A stretch of 14,349 nt of DNA from GCA-2688265 sp964527395 (GCA_964527395.1 CAZGQD010000036.1:1-14349), one strand, 5' to 3'; positions 6,792 through 14,053 are shown, counted from the first letter of the stretch. A program made the numbers and translations. Notes: a model not told the origin generated them from the sequence alone.

Positions 6792-9700
6792 TTATGCTCC
6801 TAGTTGAGCTTCGTTTAGGCCTTTTCTTTGGACTATCTTCTTTTTAACGTTCTCTTGGAGTTCCATTGGAAGCTTTTCGAAGGTCTGGGAAACTAAAGAT
6901 GATGTTCCACGCCCACCAGTTGCACTTCTTAGATCGTTACTCCAACCGAACATCTCACCTACAGGCATTCTTGCAAGAACAATAGTAATGTCACCTTCTT
7001 GCTGCATGTCTTGTAGTTGTCCACGTCGTCCGCTAACTAGCTTACTTACTTCACCAACATAATCGTTTGGTGCTTCAATTCTAGTCATCTGTAAAGGTTC
7101 ATAAATAACTGGACCTGCGCCCATAATAGCTCCTCTGATACCTTCTCTTACAGCAGGGTACATCTGTGCTGGACCTCTGTGGATTGCGTCCTCGTGTAAT
7201 TTACAGTCCATTAAAGTAACTTTCATTTTTACACATGGTTCTTTTGCTAAAGGACCTGCTTTCATAACATCTTCAAACATGTCTAAAACCATTTCCATGA
7301 TTTCGTTAATCTGTACAATACCTCTGGTACCGTCAACAAAAACGTTTCCTTCAAAGATATCTTTAACCTTAGCTGCAACTTTTGCGTCCCAATCTAAGTT
7401 TCTTAAAACTTCAACTACTTCTGCATCCTTTTTCTTTAGTCTGCCTGCAGGTAGTTTACCATCATGGATAGCTTTGGAGACTTCTGGTTCTAAAGGTTCT
7501 GCAACAAAATAAAGCCTATTGTGTTTGTTAGGGGATTTTCCTTCGCATTCTTGACTTTCTCTTGTGATAGCTTCTCGGTAAACAACGATCGGAGGTGAAG
7601 TTTTTACGTCTACACCTTTCTCAGTTTTAATTCTGTTTTCGATAACTTCTAAGTGAAGCTCACCCATACCATGCATCAAATGCTCGCCTGTCTCTTCGTT
7701 AATTTCGATTGTAACAGTTGGGTCTTCTTTACTTACCTGATGAAGTACTTCAATTAGTTTTGGCAAATCTGCTGGTTTAGAAGCTTCAATTGCTTTTGAG
7801 ACAACTGGATCGAATACGTGGGTAATCTTCTCGAAAGGTTCTGCTGGACCATCGCTTGTGATTGTTTCACCTGGACGAGCAGCTTTTAGACCTGCAACAC
7901 CAACAATGTTTCCTGCTGGAACGTTATCAACAATTGCCCTTTTTGCACCATTATAAACAAATACCTGTTGTACACGTCCTGGCATTTTAGCAATGTTTTG
8001 GAAAACGTTAGTACCTTTTGTCATAGTTCCACCGAACAATCGTCCTGCAGCAATTTCACCTGCTTGAGGGTCAACTACTACTTTAGTAACTACGAAATAT
8101 GTTCTACCGTTAGGGTTACATGAAACTAAATCTTTACCATCTTTACTTTCTAAGTCGCCGTGCCAAATCTTTGGAACTCTGTACTTTTGTGCCTTAGCTG
8201 GTGAAGGGTGATGCTCAACTACCATGTTTAAAACAACTTCGTGAAGAGGTGCTTTTTTTGCTAACTCCTTGTAAGCTTCATCATCGTCACTTTGGTAAGC
8301 TGCAATAATGTCAGCAAAAGTAATACCTTTTTTCTTCATGTAAGGAATACTTACAGCCCAGTTATGGAAAGCTGATCCGAAAGCTACTGTTCCGTCAGCT
8401 ACGTTTACTTGCCACTGATCTTTAAGATCTTCAGGAAGAAGGCCTCTAATAATTCTGTTAACATTTGCAATTTGTTTTACAAACCGTTCTTGCATCTGCT
8501 GTGGAGTTAATTGAAGCTCTTTGATAAGTCTGTCAACTTTGTTAATGAACAAAACTGGTTTAACTTTCTCTCTTAGAGCTTGTCTTAGAACTGTTTCAGT
8601 TTGAGGCATAACTCCTTCTGATGCACAAATTAGAGTAATTGCACCATCTACAGCTCTCATTGCTCTAGTTACGTCACCACCAAAGTCTACGTGACCTGGA
8701 GTATCGATTAGGTTGATCAAAAACTCTTTACCTTCGATTTCGTGAACCATACTAACAGCTGCACTGTCAATTGTAATCCCACGTTCTTGTTCGTCTGCAT
8801 GGAAGTCAAGTTGCCTTGCTTTACCAGCTAATTCTTCACTCATCATACCTGCTCCTGAGAGTAGGTTGTCGCTAAACGTAGTGTTGTGTACAACAATTCC
8901 GTTAGCTATGAAATTTTTGTTATCTTCAACTGAGAAATCGTAGACAAATTCTTCTGCGTTAGTTGTTGTTATTGATGTCACTTGTGAAAAAGTGCTATCA
9001 GCTACAGCTAATCTGCTCAAAAGTGCATTGTTTTCTTCTGAAAGCTTGTTGCTTTGGCTGCTCTGCTTGCTTTGTTGGCTTTGGCTGTTTACTTGGTTGT
9101 TGTATGCAGCTTGTATCTTGGCTATGGTGTTTTTTGTTAGTCCATTTAGTCCTTTTTCATAGTTATGATAGCCAGTGAAAAGATCTGATTGTTTTAGATT
9201 TGTTTGTAATCTGATCTCTTTAAGCTTGTTTGCTGAGAGGTAGACTTTGTCCAGTTTTGAACTTTCGCTCTTTTGAAGGAGTTTGTTGAACCGTTCATCT
9301 TTGTAGTCAATTGTAAAACCTATTTGCTGGAAATTTTGTAAGGATAATCTTCCTGCAATGTATAAAGTGTAGTTTTTTCTATTGATTTTGCTGGCAATGT
9401 CGAAGTTGTAGAGCAAGAGTTGCAAATCTTCAAGCATTGTTGTACTCATTGATGTTAAAGATACTGCGCTTCTTGATTTTTCTACAGTTCCGTCAGTGTC
9501 AAAATATCCTCTAATGAAGAATTTTAGTAAGGAATTTGGAGCTGATTGCAAAAAGCTTGCTGTTTTTAGACTATAGCTCTTGTTCTTTAATGGGTAGCCG
9601 AAAAGAAGGTTTAGAGTTGTTAATAGAGTTAGACCTCCTTTTACATCAATTCTAGGACATTTTCCATTATATTGTCTTACTGTTGCTTGCATGTTTAGCA

Positions 9701-10670
9701 ATTTTGCTATTCGTTTTACTTCACTGTGGATCTCTTGATCAATGTTATGGATATGGTTTTTTGAACCGTCACCGAAAAAGAGTCCTGCTAAGAAGAATAG
9801 TCCTTCGAATTCTGCTTTTGTCTTTGGAAGTTTTATGTTTATAGAAGATTTGTCTTGTTTTCTCTTTGTTCTATAGTTGTATGATTCAATTCCATCGTAG
9901 ATCTCTTCTAGGCTGATGTTGAATTTGTTGGCGTAGAATATAAGTTCGTTGAACCTGAAAAAGCCTCTCCAAACACTGTGATAGTAAGATTTTGGCAATA
10001 AAGTTGTTCCAAGTTCCTTGTGAATCTTAAGAAAACCGTAGTCTTTAGCTAATTTGTTTAACTTTTGCTTTAGATCTTTTGAAACTATTGCATAGAAATA
10101 TGGGTCTTGTGCCAAAGTTGTTAGGATTTTTGCTTTTAGATCTTTTGCTGATACTTGGTCCTTTAATGTGTATCTTGAAGAGATTACTATGTCTTCATTT
10201 GTTAATTGGTCTGCTCTTTTATCTATGAAAGTTCCGTTTTTTGCTTGCAAAAGATACTTATGTTCAGGAGTAGTTGTTACTTTTGAACCGTTATGAAGCT
10301 CTATTGTAACTAAAGGGTCGGTTTTTTTGAGTTTCCAGACATGAGTTACTCGCTTTTTTTCTGTTAGACCTGTTTGTTTGTTAAATGAATTAACGTAAAG
10401 GTTCTGATTTGTGATGTCTACAACAGTTTCTGTACTGTTTTGCTTAGAGATTGAACCTTTTTTAGCGAAGTTGCTGTACAAATTCTTTGCCTTTACAAAT
10501 TCCCCTGTTGTTAATGATATTCTAGTGTCACCAGAAACACACTTTCCGTGATCTCAGCATTCAAAAAAGCTCGCAGCTTACTTTGATATATGCGCACAGA
10601 TAGCGATGTTTCTAATATTTCCATTATCTTTCATGATCCGCGTAATACGGTCCACCATTTTTTCTGCCAT
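6792..10670 (-). CDS. fusA: Translation elongation factor 2, interrupted by an mRNA intron and an intein
   Basis: EF-2 is the GTPase that drives ribosomal translocation. Three parts make the mature protein: exon 1 (10588-10670, ending AHI), a short stretch DHGK (10542-10554) and the C-extein (6795-8882), together 728 residues, the usual archaeal length. Visible motifs: P-loop AHIDHGK-TT once spliced, switch region EQERGITID, DTPGHVD, NKVDR, GSAFHNW, and DAIHRGPAQ with the diphthamide histidine near residue 600. The start is the ATG at 10670, with a GGGGG SD-like run 9 nt upstream and an archaeal-type N-terminus. Two in-frame stops (10578-10580 and 10554-10556) lie inside a 33-nt bulge-helix-bulge intron; the intein follows the P-loop lysine. 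Without RNA splicing only a 30-residue peptide would be made. A TTG at 10481 cannot be the start because it lies within the intein and would lose the P-loop. Confidence 0.93.
8883..10541 (-). mobile_element. EF-2 intein with LAGLIDADG homing endonuclease
   Basis: A 553-residue in-frame intein inserted between the Lys and Thr of the EF-2 P-loop. Block A is CVSGDTRI with Cys1; block B is TPEH at 91-94; the endonuclease motifs are LAGLFFGDG (251-259) and IRGYFDTDG (343-351), both with the catalytic Asp. Blocks F and G are VYDFSVEDNKNFIA and NGIVVHN, ending in His552-Asn553 and followed by Thr as the +1 nucleophile. All residues for splicing are present, so it should be active. Between the endonuclease and block F lie an HTH-like segment (about 440-480) and a Gln/Ser-rich linker (about 481-503). 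ATP/GTP-binding loops are known intein hotspots. Confidence 0.95.
10555..10587 (-). other. Bulge-helix-bulge intron in the EF-2 mRNA
   Basis: 33 nt containing in-frame TAA. Pairing on the minus strand: exon-exon helix UCUGUG with CACGGA, plus C10594-G10553 next to the 3' bulge; 3-nt bulge UGA (10556-10554); 4-bp helix GCAU (10593-10590) with AUGC (10560-10557); 3-nt bulge AUA (10589-10587). An apical hairpin pairs UCAAAG-U-AAGCU with AGCUUUUUUGA around loop GCG. Cleavage after the second base of each bulge, the tRNA endonuclease rule, removes exactly 10587-10555 and joins CAT-AT to A-GAT, reading AHIDHGK. EndA would cut and RtcB would ligate (known enzymes for archaeal BHB introns; not seen in this window). 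Confidence 0.9.
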
Positions 10671-10785
10671 AATTGTTTCCCCCAAGCTTAAATTGCTTGA
10701 TTCTTTGTTTAAATTGTTATTATTTTACTTAGAAATAGCCGGCGATGGTTATCTCTATGTCAATTGCTAGCTTTTGATAGAAGTG

Positions 10786-10794
10786 CTTTTTAAA
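10786..10794 (-). promoter_or_regulatory. TATA box of the EF-2 gene
   Basis: TTTAAAAAG on the minus strand, preceded by CGAAATA as a BRE-like element, is the strongest promoter match upstream of EF-2. It predicts a start near 10762 and a leader of about 90 nt ending in the GGGGG run before the ATG. Confidence 0.5.
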
Positions 10795-11056
10795 TATTTC
10801 GTAGAAATTGGCTGCTTAGAGACTAGTAAGCTAAATACAAATAAAGATACTAGAGGCAACAGAAACAAAGGATTCTTTGGAAAAAGAGTGAAAAGAGACA
10901 CAGAAAACATTAGAAACTAGGAAAAAATAGTATAAAACACATACAGCAGCGTCTAAATAAGGTGTCCGCGATCGCTACGCTTGTCTTGGGACTTGGTTCG
11001 TATACTCACCAAGGGTTGGTGGGTGGGAAGAATAGTAGCTGAGAATAATATTGAAA

Positions 11057-11098
11057 TCGGCTATTTTTCAAGCTTGACTTGGAAAATTAAAAAGCCGA
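11057..11098. repeat. Hairpin E downstream of the FG-GAP lipoprotein
   Basis: TCGGCT (11057-11062) pairs with AGCCGA (11093-11098) around an inner 9-bp stem, TTTTTCAAG with CTTGGAAAA. It is followed on the plus strand by TTTTTGCTTCGC, a 12-mer that also occurs in element A (4023-4034). It may be a 3' mRNA structure for the minus-strand gene. Confidence 0.4.
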
Positions 11099-11158
11099 AT
11101 TTTTGCTTCGCTCTGCTCTGACGCTGCGCTTTGAAAGAAGAAAAAGAGAATATAAAAG

Positions 11159-11167
11159 AAAAAAAAA
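11159..11167 (-). terminator. T9 tract directly after the FG-GAP lipoprotein stop codon
   Basis: Nine consecutive T on the minus strand start at the base after the TAA stop, followed by further T-rich sequence. This is a typical archaeal hairpin-free terminator. Confidence 0.6.
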
Positions 11168-12253
11168 TTAACCACACTTTCTTAAGATGTAAGATATGCT
11201 TGGTTTGATTCCTTGTCTTCCAGCGTGGATATAATCTGCACAACCGTCAAGATTTATGTCGAAACTGTCTCTTTTTTCAAAACCTGCAGGATTCATCTCT
11301 ATTTCAGTTAATCTTGCTGGTGCTCGGCTTGCAAATTTAAGACTTTTTCCTGAAGAGAGATTTTCACCAGTAGAGATATCAATACCATCTCCAACCTTTG
11401 GATCATATACTAAAATATCTGCTTTATTATCACCAGTTAAATCTTCAACATCTATTCTTTTTGCTCCTTTAGATCCCACACCATACATGATTGAATCTAC
11501 ATTTGTGTTTGACCAATCATCAAAAGAGATAGTATTTCCTGAACTTGAGGAATACCATGTTTCTACATAAACACCATTTTTTTGTTTCCAAAAGAAGACA
11601 AAATCATCTTTTCCATCTCCATTCATGTCTGCCCAATCTAACTGAAGGTAGAAACTTAATGATTTATTCCCTTGGCTATCATCAAATTGGTCCACTAAAC
11701 GAACTAATGCTTCTCCGAATGGCACTTTTTCTTTGCTTATGTCTCTTTGGAATACAAAATTTCCATCACCTTGGTTAAGAGCAAAACCAAGAGTATATGT
11801 ATCTTTCAAAATACCTTCTTTATATTGAGAGATTACAACATCTGCAAATCCATCTCCATTTACATCAGCAGTGTCTAACTTAGTTTTACTTGCAGTCCAT
11901 TTTCCTTTTAATGGTAATTCTAAAGTTACTGGATCTTTGAAATGAATTAATCCATCTTCTCCTTTAGTTCCAGCATATAATTTCATCTCCCATTTTTGAC
12001 CGACCCAAGCTTCGTCATTCACTTCAACCATGTCAGTTAAGCCATCATTATTGAAATCAGCAAATCCTCTTTTATCTGCATTTGAAGCTTGACTAGGCAA
12101 TGGAATTACCCCTACTTTATCAAATTCAAAAGCAGGTTTTTGGTAACTTGGTCCACAACCTGCAGCAAGTGCCAAAGCAACTAATGATGTTTTTGCTTTT
12201 GTAGCTAATGAACCAAACCCTCTTGAAAAATAATTATTTGTTTTAGATACCAT
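11168..12253 (-). CDS. Lipoprotein with FG-GAP/VCBS-type calcium-binding repeats
   Basis: A 361-residue predicted surface lipoprotein. The signal peptide ends in lipobox ALAAGC with Cys33. Five acidic loops of the form DxNxDGxxD are spaced through the chain: DFNNDGLTD (66-74), DVNGDGFAD (130-138), DMNGDGKDD (209-217), DLTGDNKAD (271-279) and DINLDGCAD (332-340). Such loops bind calcium between blades of integrin-like beta-propellers; five motifs suggest a small propeller or part of one. The frame is open to an ATG at 12346, but the TATA box at 12274-12283 lies about 26 nt before the ATG at 12253, so a leaderless start there is preferred; 12262 is an alternative. Ligand unknown. It has its own promoter and terminator, so it is a single-gene unit. 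Confidence 0.85.
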   Translation of the reverse strand: MVSKTNNYFSRGFGSLATKAKTSLVALALAAGCGPSYQKPAFEFDKVGVIPLPSQASNADKRGFADFNNDGLTDMVEVNDEAWVGQKWEMKLYAGTKGEDGLIHFKDPVTLELPLKGKWTASKTKLDTADVNGDGFADVVISQYKEGILKDTYTLGFALNQGDGNFVFQRDISKEKVPFGEALVRLVDQFDDSQGNKSLSFYLQLDWADMNGDGKDDFVFFWKQKNGVYVETWYSSSSGNTISFDDWSNTNVDSIMYGVGSKGAKRIDVEDLTGDNKADILVYDPKVGDGIDISTGENLSSGKSLKFASRAPARLTEIEMNPAGFEKRDSFDINLDGCADYIHAGRQGIKPSISYILRKCG

Positions 12254-12273
12254 TTTGTTCATAGAATTATCAT

Positions 12274-12283
12274 TTTTTATAAA
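12274..12283 (-). promoter_or_regulatory. TATA box of the FG-GAP lipoprotein (leaderless)
   Basis: TTTATAAAAA on the minus strand, about 26 nt upstream of the ATG at 12253. It lies inside the longer open frame, which argues against the upstream starts. Confidence 0.55.
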
Positions 12284-12336
12284 GATAATGCAATAAATCA
12301 GTGGTTTTTGTAGAGAAATGATAGTATAAAATAAGT

Positions 12337-12351
12337 AAAAAAACAAAAAAA
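12337..12351 (-). terminator. Double poly-T terminator of NDK
   Basis: T7-G-T7 on the minus strand, 9 nt after the NDK stop codon, consistent with archaeal termination before the FG-GAP lipoprotein promoter. Confidence 0.6.
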
Positions 12352-12359
12352 TAACCCAC

Positions 12360-12851
12360 TTACTCTAGGATGTGAGCGTCGTGAACGGTTTTATAGGTGT
12401 GAAGCTCTTCGTCTTTGAACCAAAGGCCTACTTCCATTTTTGCTTCTTCTACGTTTCCTGAAGCGTGAATTAGGTTTTTGATACCAATTTCCTTAGAGTC
12501 AGCGTATGCAAAAGTAACGTGGGCAAAGTCGCCTCTAATGGTTCCTGGTGCAGCTGCTTTAGGTTCAGTTGAGCCTACCATCTTTCTTACAGTTTCAACA
12601 GCGTTGATTCCTTCTAAACAAAAAGCCATTACAGGACCTTTTGTCATGAACTGAAGAAGAACTTCTAGAACTTTTTCTCCTCTACGTTCAGCAATGTCGA
12701 AGTAGTGTTTGTTACCTAAATCTTTGTCCATCCATACCATTTTTGATCCTACAACTTTTAGACCTGCATCTTCAAATCTGGTTAGGATTCTACCCATAAG
12801 GCATCTTTGTACTGCGTCTGGTTTCAATAAAATTAATGTTCTTTCAATCAT
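12360..12851 (-). CDS. ndk: Nucleoside diphosphate kinase
   Basis: A 163-residue NDK, which transfers the gamma phosphate from ATP to nucleoside diphosphates through a phosphohistidine. Family motifs: ERTLILLKPDAVQR at the N-terminus, the Kpn-loop region AAPGTIRGDFA, and the active-site NLIHAS with the catalytic His. The usual DS after HAS is GN here (HASGNVEEA), which is unusual. In archaea NDK typically follows L24e in the L7Ae-S28e-L24e cluster; here the order is kept but a 183-nt structured element separates NDK from L24e. It has its own TATA-like AATAATATAAC (12871-12881) and an SD-like GGAAGTGA 7 nt before the ATG, so it is probably transcribed separately. Confidence 0.95.
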   Translation of the reverse strand: MIERTLILLKPDAVQRCLMGRILTRFEDAGLKVVGSKMVWMDKDLGNKHYFDIAERRGEKVLEVLLQFMTKGPVMAFCLEGINAVETVRKMVGSTEPKAAAPGTIRGDFAHVTFAYADSKEIGIKNLIHASGNVEEAKMEVGLWFKDEELHTYKTVHDAHILE

Positions 12852-12870
12852 AGTTTGTCACTTCCGTTGT

Positions 12871-12881
12871 GTTATATTATT
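12871..12881 (-). promoter_or_regulatory. TATA-like box of NDK
   Basis: AATAATATAAC on the minus strand is centred 25 nt before the ATG, predicting a very short or absent leader. The GGAAGTGA motif downstream would then be only partly transcribed, so either the start is slightly further upstream or the SD is not used. Confidence 0.4.
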
Positions 12882-12895
12882 TTGATTTTTTATGA

Positions 12896-13078
12896 AAAAT
12901 ATTAGCACTGTCAGGCCTAATGCAGGCGTGACCACTTCGCGCACTATTTTGCTCCTTTCATGAAAATCAAGGATTTTCAGACGCTGAATTTTTCAAATTC
13001 AGCATTTAGTCACAAAATGCTCGTTGTTTGGTTTATGCTTTTGGTGGGATTGCCAGCAAGGGACGGCGCTAATATTTT
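12896..13078 (+). ncRNA. Structured element C (family member of 6472-6607)
   Basis: The closing stem AAAATATTAGC (12896-12906) pairs with GCTAATATTTT (13068-13078) and continues through ACTGTC with GACGGC, one mismatch allowed. A second helix is TGC-A-GGC with GCC-A-GCA. It shares GCACTGTCAG, GCAGGCGTG, CCACTTCGC, ATGCTCGTTGTT, CTTTTGGTG and ATTGCCAG with element B. The apical part is different: two extra hairpins, GAAAATC-AAG-GATTTTC and GCTGAATTT-TTC-AAATTCAGC. It lies against the direction of both flanking genes and is followed by a plus-strand terminator, which favours a plus-strand RNA. A mobile MITE-like element is the alternative. Confidence 0.6.
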
Positions 13079-13082
13079 AGTA

Positions 13083-13107
13083 GGAAGATATTTTGTCTTC
13101 CTTTTTT
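13083..13107 (+). terminator. Plus-strand hairpin and T6 after element C
   Basis: GGAAGA (13083-13088) pairs with TCTTCC (13096-13101) and is followed by TTTTTT. It would end a plus-strand transcript, yet no plus-strand protein gene precedes it, only element C. Confidence 0.5.
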
Positions 13108-13133
13108 ATGTTGATTATTTGTTTGGGTTAATT

Positions 13134-13151
13134 AAAATAAAATAAAAAAAA
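13134..13151 (-). terminator. Poly-T terminator after L24e
   Basis: T8 followed by further T-rich sequence on the minus strand, 9 nt after the L24e stop codon. This suggests the ribosomal operon ends before NDK. Confidence 0.5.
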
Positions 13152-13160
13152 GTTGAAGAG

Positions 13161-13370
13161 TTATTTCTTGTTTGCTTCAGTCTTAAGTCTCTTTTTCTTC
13201 TCATCATGGTACGCTTTAGTCCATTTGGTTTTTAGAGGCTTTCGCTTTAGCTTTAAATAATTCTTTTCGCATTTGGAGCCAGTGAAATGTAAGACAGTAC
13301 CATCAGCTTTGATGTACATCTTTCCTGTTCCAGCTTCCATTCTTTCTTTACAAAAACTACATGTTGGCAT
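13161..13370 (-). CDS. rpl24e: Ribosomal protein L24e
   Basis: A 69-residue large-subunit protein with a zinc-ribbon-like N-terminus: CSFC at residues 4-7, then GTGKMYIKADGTVLHF, then SKCEKNYLKLKRKP and a basic tail. The family usually has FCxxKC as the second zinc pair; here it reads FTGSKC, so the third zinc ligand is Thr. The site may be incomplete. It is third in the L7Ae-S28e-L24e operon; the gap to S28e is 10 nt, and the SD AGGTGA overlaps the S28e stop codon, which suggests translational coupling. Confidence 0.95.
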   Translation of the reverse strand: MPTCSFCKERMEAGTGKMYIKADGTVLHFTGSKCEKNYLKLKRKPLKTKWTKAYHDEKKKRLKTEANKK

Positions 13371-13380
13371 TCTTATTCAC

Positions 13381-13692
13381 CTATTTCTTCTTCTTCTTAC
13401 GTCCGCCACCAAGTCTTTGTGCTTCAAGTTCAGTGTCAAGAAGCATTAAGGTGTCTCCAACTCGTACTGGACCTTTAACGTTTCTTCGGATAGCTTTGTT
13501 TTTGTCACGACCGTCAAGGATCTGAGCCATTACAAGGATTAAACCTCCTCGTGAACCTGCTCGACCTAGGATCTCTTTAACTTCAGCAGGAGTTGCAGTT
13601 GCAAAACCAGCTTCCCCAGTTCCTGAACTGGTAGTTTTACCTTTTTTGCCTCCCTTAAAGCCACGTGAACTTTGTTCTGGTTTTCTAGCCAC
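13381..13692 (-). CDS. rps28e: Ribosomal protein S28e, with N-terminal extension
   Basis: A 103-residue small-subunit protein. The S28e core is residues 33-96: TPAEVKEILGRAGSRGG, then KNKAIRRNVKGPVRVGDTLM and LLDTELEAQRL. The family is usually about 70 residues; here there is an extra basic, Gly/Lys/Ser-rich N-terminus of about 30 residues and a C-terminal polylysine tail. The start is GTG at 13692, supported by a perfect SD GGTGATC only 5 nt upstream, which overlaps the L7Ae stop codon. It is the second gene of the operon, 11 nt after L7Ae. Confidence 0.95.
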   Translation of the reverse strand: MARKPEQSSRGFKGGKKGKTTSSGTGEAGFATATPAEVKEILGRAGSRGGLILVMAQILDGRDKNKAIRRNVKGPVRVGDTLMLLDTELEAQRLGGGRKKKKK

Positions 13693-13703
13693 TTTCTGAT
13701 CAC

Positions 13704-14024
13704 CTAGCTCATTTCACTAATCTCTTTGATTAATGCTTTAGCTTCTCCTTCTTTTGTAATAGCTACTGCGCTACAACCAACACTTAGACCAACTGCTGCT
13801 CCAAGATCGTCCTTTTTGCTAATTTCAATGCAAGGTACTTCCTTTTCTTTTGATAGTAAAGGTAAGTGCATTACAATCTCTTTAGGGTTTACATCGCCAG
13901 CGAAAGCTACTAACTTTGCTGTTCCTCGTTCTAAAGCTTTGGTTACTTCGTTAGAACCTTTGCTTAATTTTCCAGTGTTTCGTGCAATTTCAATTGCTTC
14001 TAATACTTTTGCTTCATCAGCCAT
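13704..14024 (-). CDS. rpl7ae: Ribosomal protein L7Ae
   Basis: A 106-residue kink-turn binding protein, part of the large ribosomal subunit and, in archaea, also of box C/D and H/ACA RNPs and RNase P. The signature is ARNTGKLSKGSNEVTKALER (14-33), followed by KLVAFAGDVNPKEIVMHLPLL and a C-terminal IEISKKDDLGAAVGL. It is the first gene of the operon with S28e and L24e. The ATG is preceded by GGAGAG. The predicted leader is about 130 nt and would contain most of a long-stem element (14054-14194). L7Ae is known to repress its own mRNA via a leader kink-turn in some archaea; I could not confirm a kink-turn here by eye. Confidence 0.95.
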   Translation of the reverse strand: MADEAKVLEAIEIARNTGKLSKGSNEVTKALERGTAKLVAFAGDVNPKEIVMHLPLLSKEKEVPCIEISKKDDLGAAVGLSVGCSAVAITKEGEAKALIKEISEMS

Positions 14025-14053
14025 AGTAAATTCTCTCCATATTTTTTTCTATA

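Larger units (their letters stand above)
10671..11158. other. Non-coding region between EF-2 and the FG-GAP lipoprotein
   Basis: Nearly 490 nt with no supported gene. It holds the EF-2 leader and promoter (to about 10795). On the plus strand there is a TATA-like AGTATAAAAC (10929-10938), followed by a GC-richer patch (10962-11030) with GCGATCGC and overlapping hairpins (CTTGGT with ACCAAG; CACCAA-GGG-TTGGTG). Hairpin E follows at 11057-11098. The GC-rich patch stands out from the AT-rich flanks and could be a small RNA, but I cannot assign a family. Confidence 0.4.

Noticed and set aside
6792..10481. EF-2 starting at the TTG at 10481
   Set aside because: This codon is residue 21 of the intein. 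Starting there would remove intein Cys1 and the N-terminal half of the P-loop.
10542..10590. Translational bypassing (ribosome hop) instead of an intron in EF-2
   Set aside because: Known bypassing uses matching take-off and landing codons. The codon before the gap is ATA and no ATA precedes GAT-CAC. The strict bulge-helix-bulge geometry explains the gap without it.
6792..10670. EF-2 as a pseudogene
   Set aside because: The rest of exon 1, the intein and the C-extein are fully intact with all motifs. The insertion is a multiple of three and excises precisely to restore a universal motif.
10985..11025. tRNA-like fragment around GGTTCGTATAC
   Set aside because: A T-loop-like word is present but no acceptor, D or anticodon stems can be built around it.
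11168..12346. Longer form of the FG-GAP lipoprotein starting at 12346
   Set aside because: The extra 31 residues precede a normal lipoprotein signal peptide, and the TATA box lies inside that stretch.
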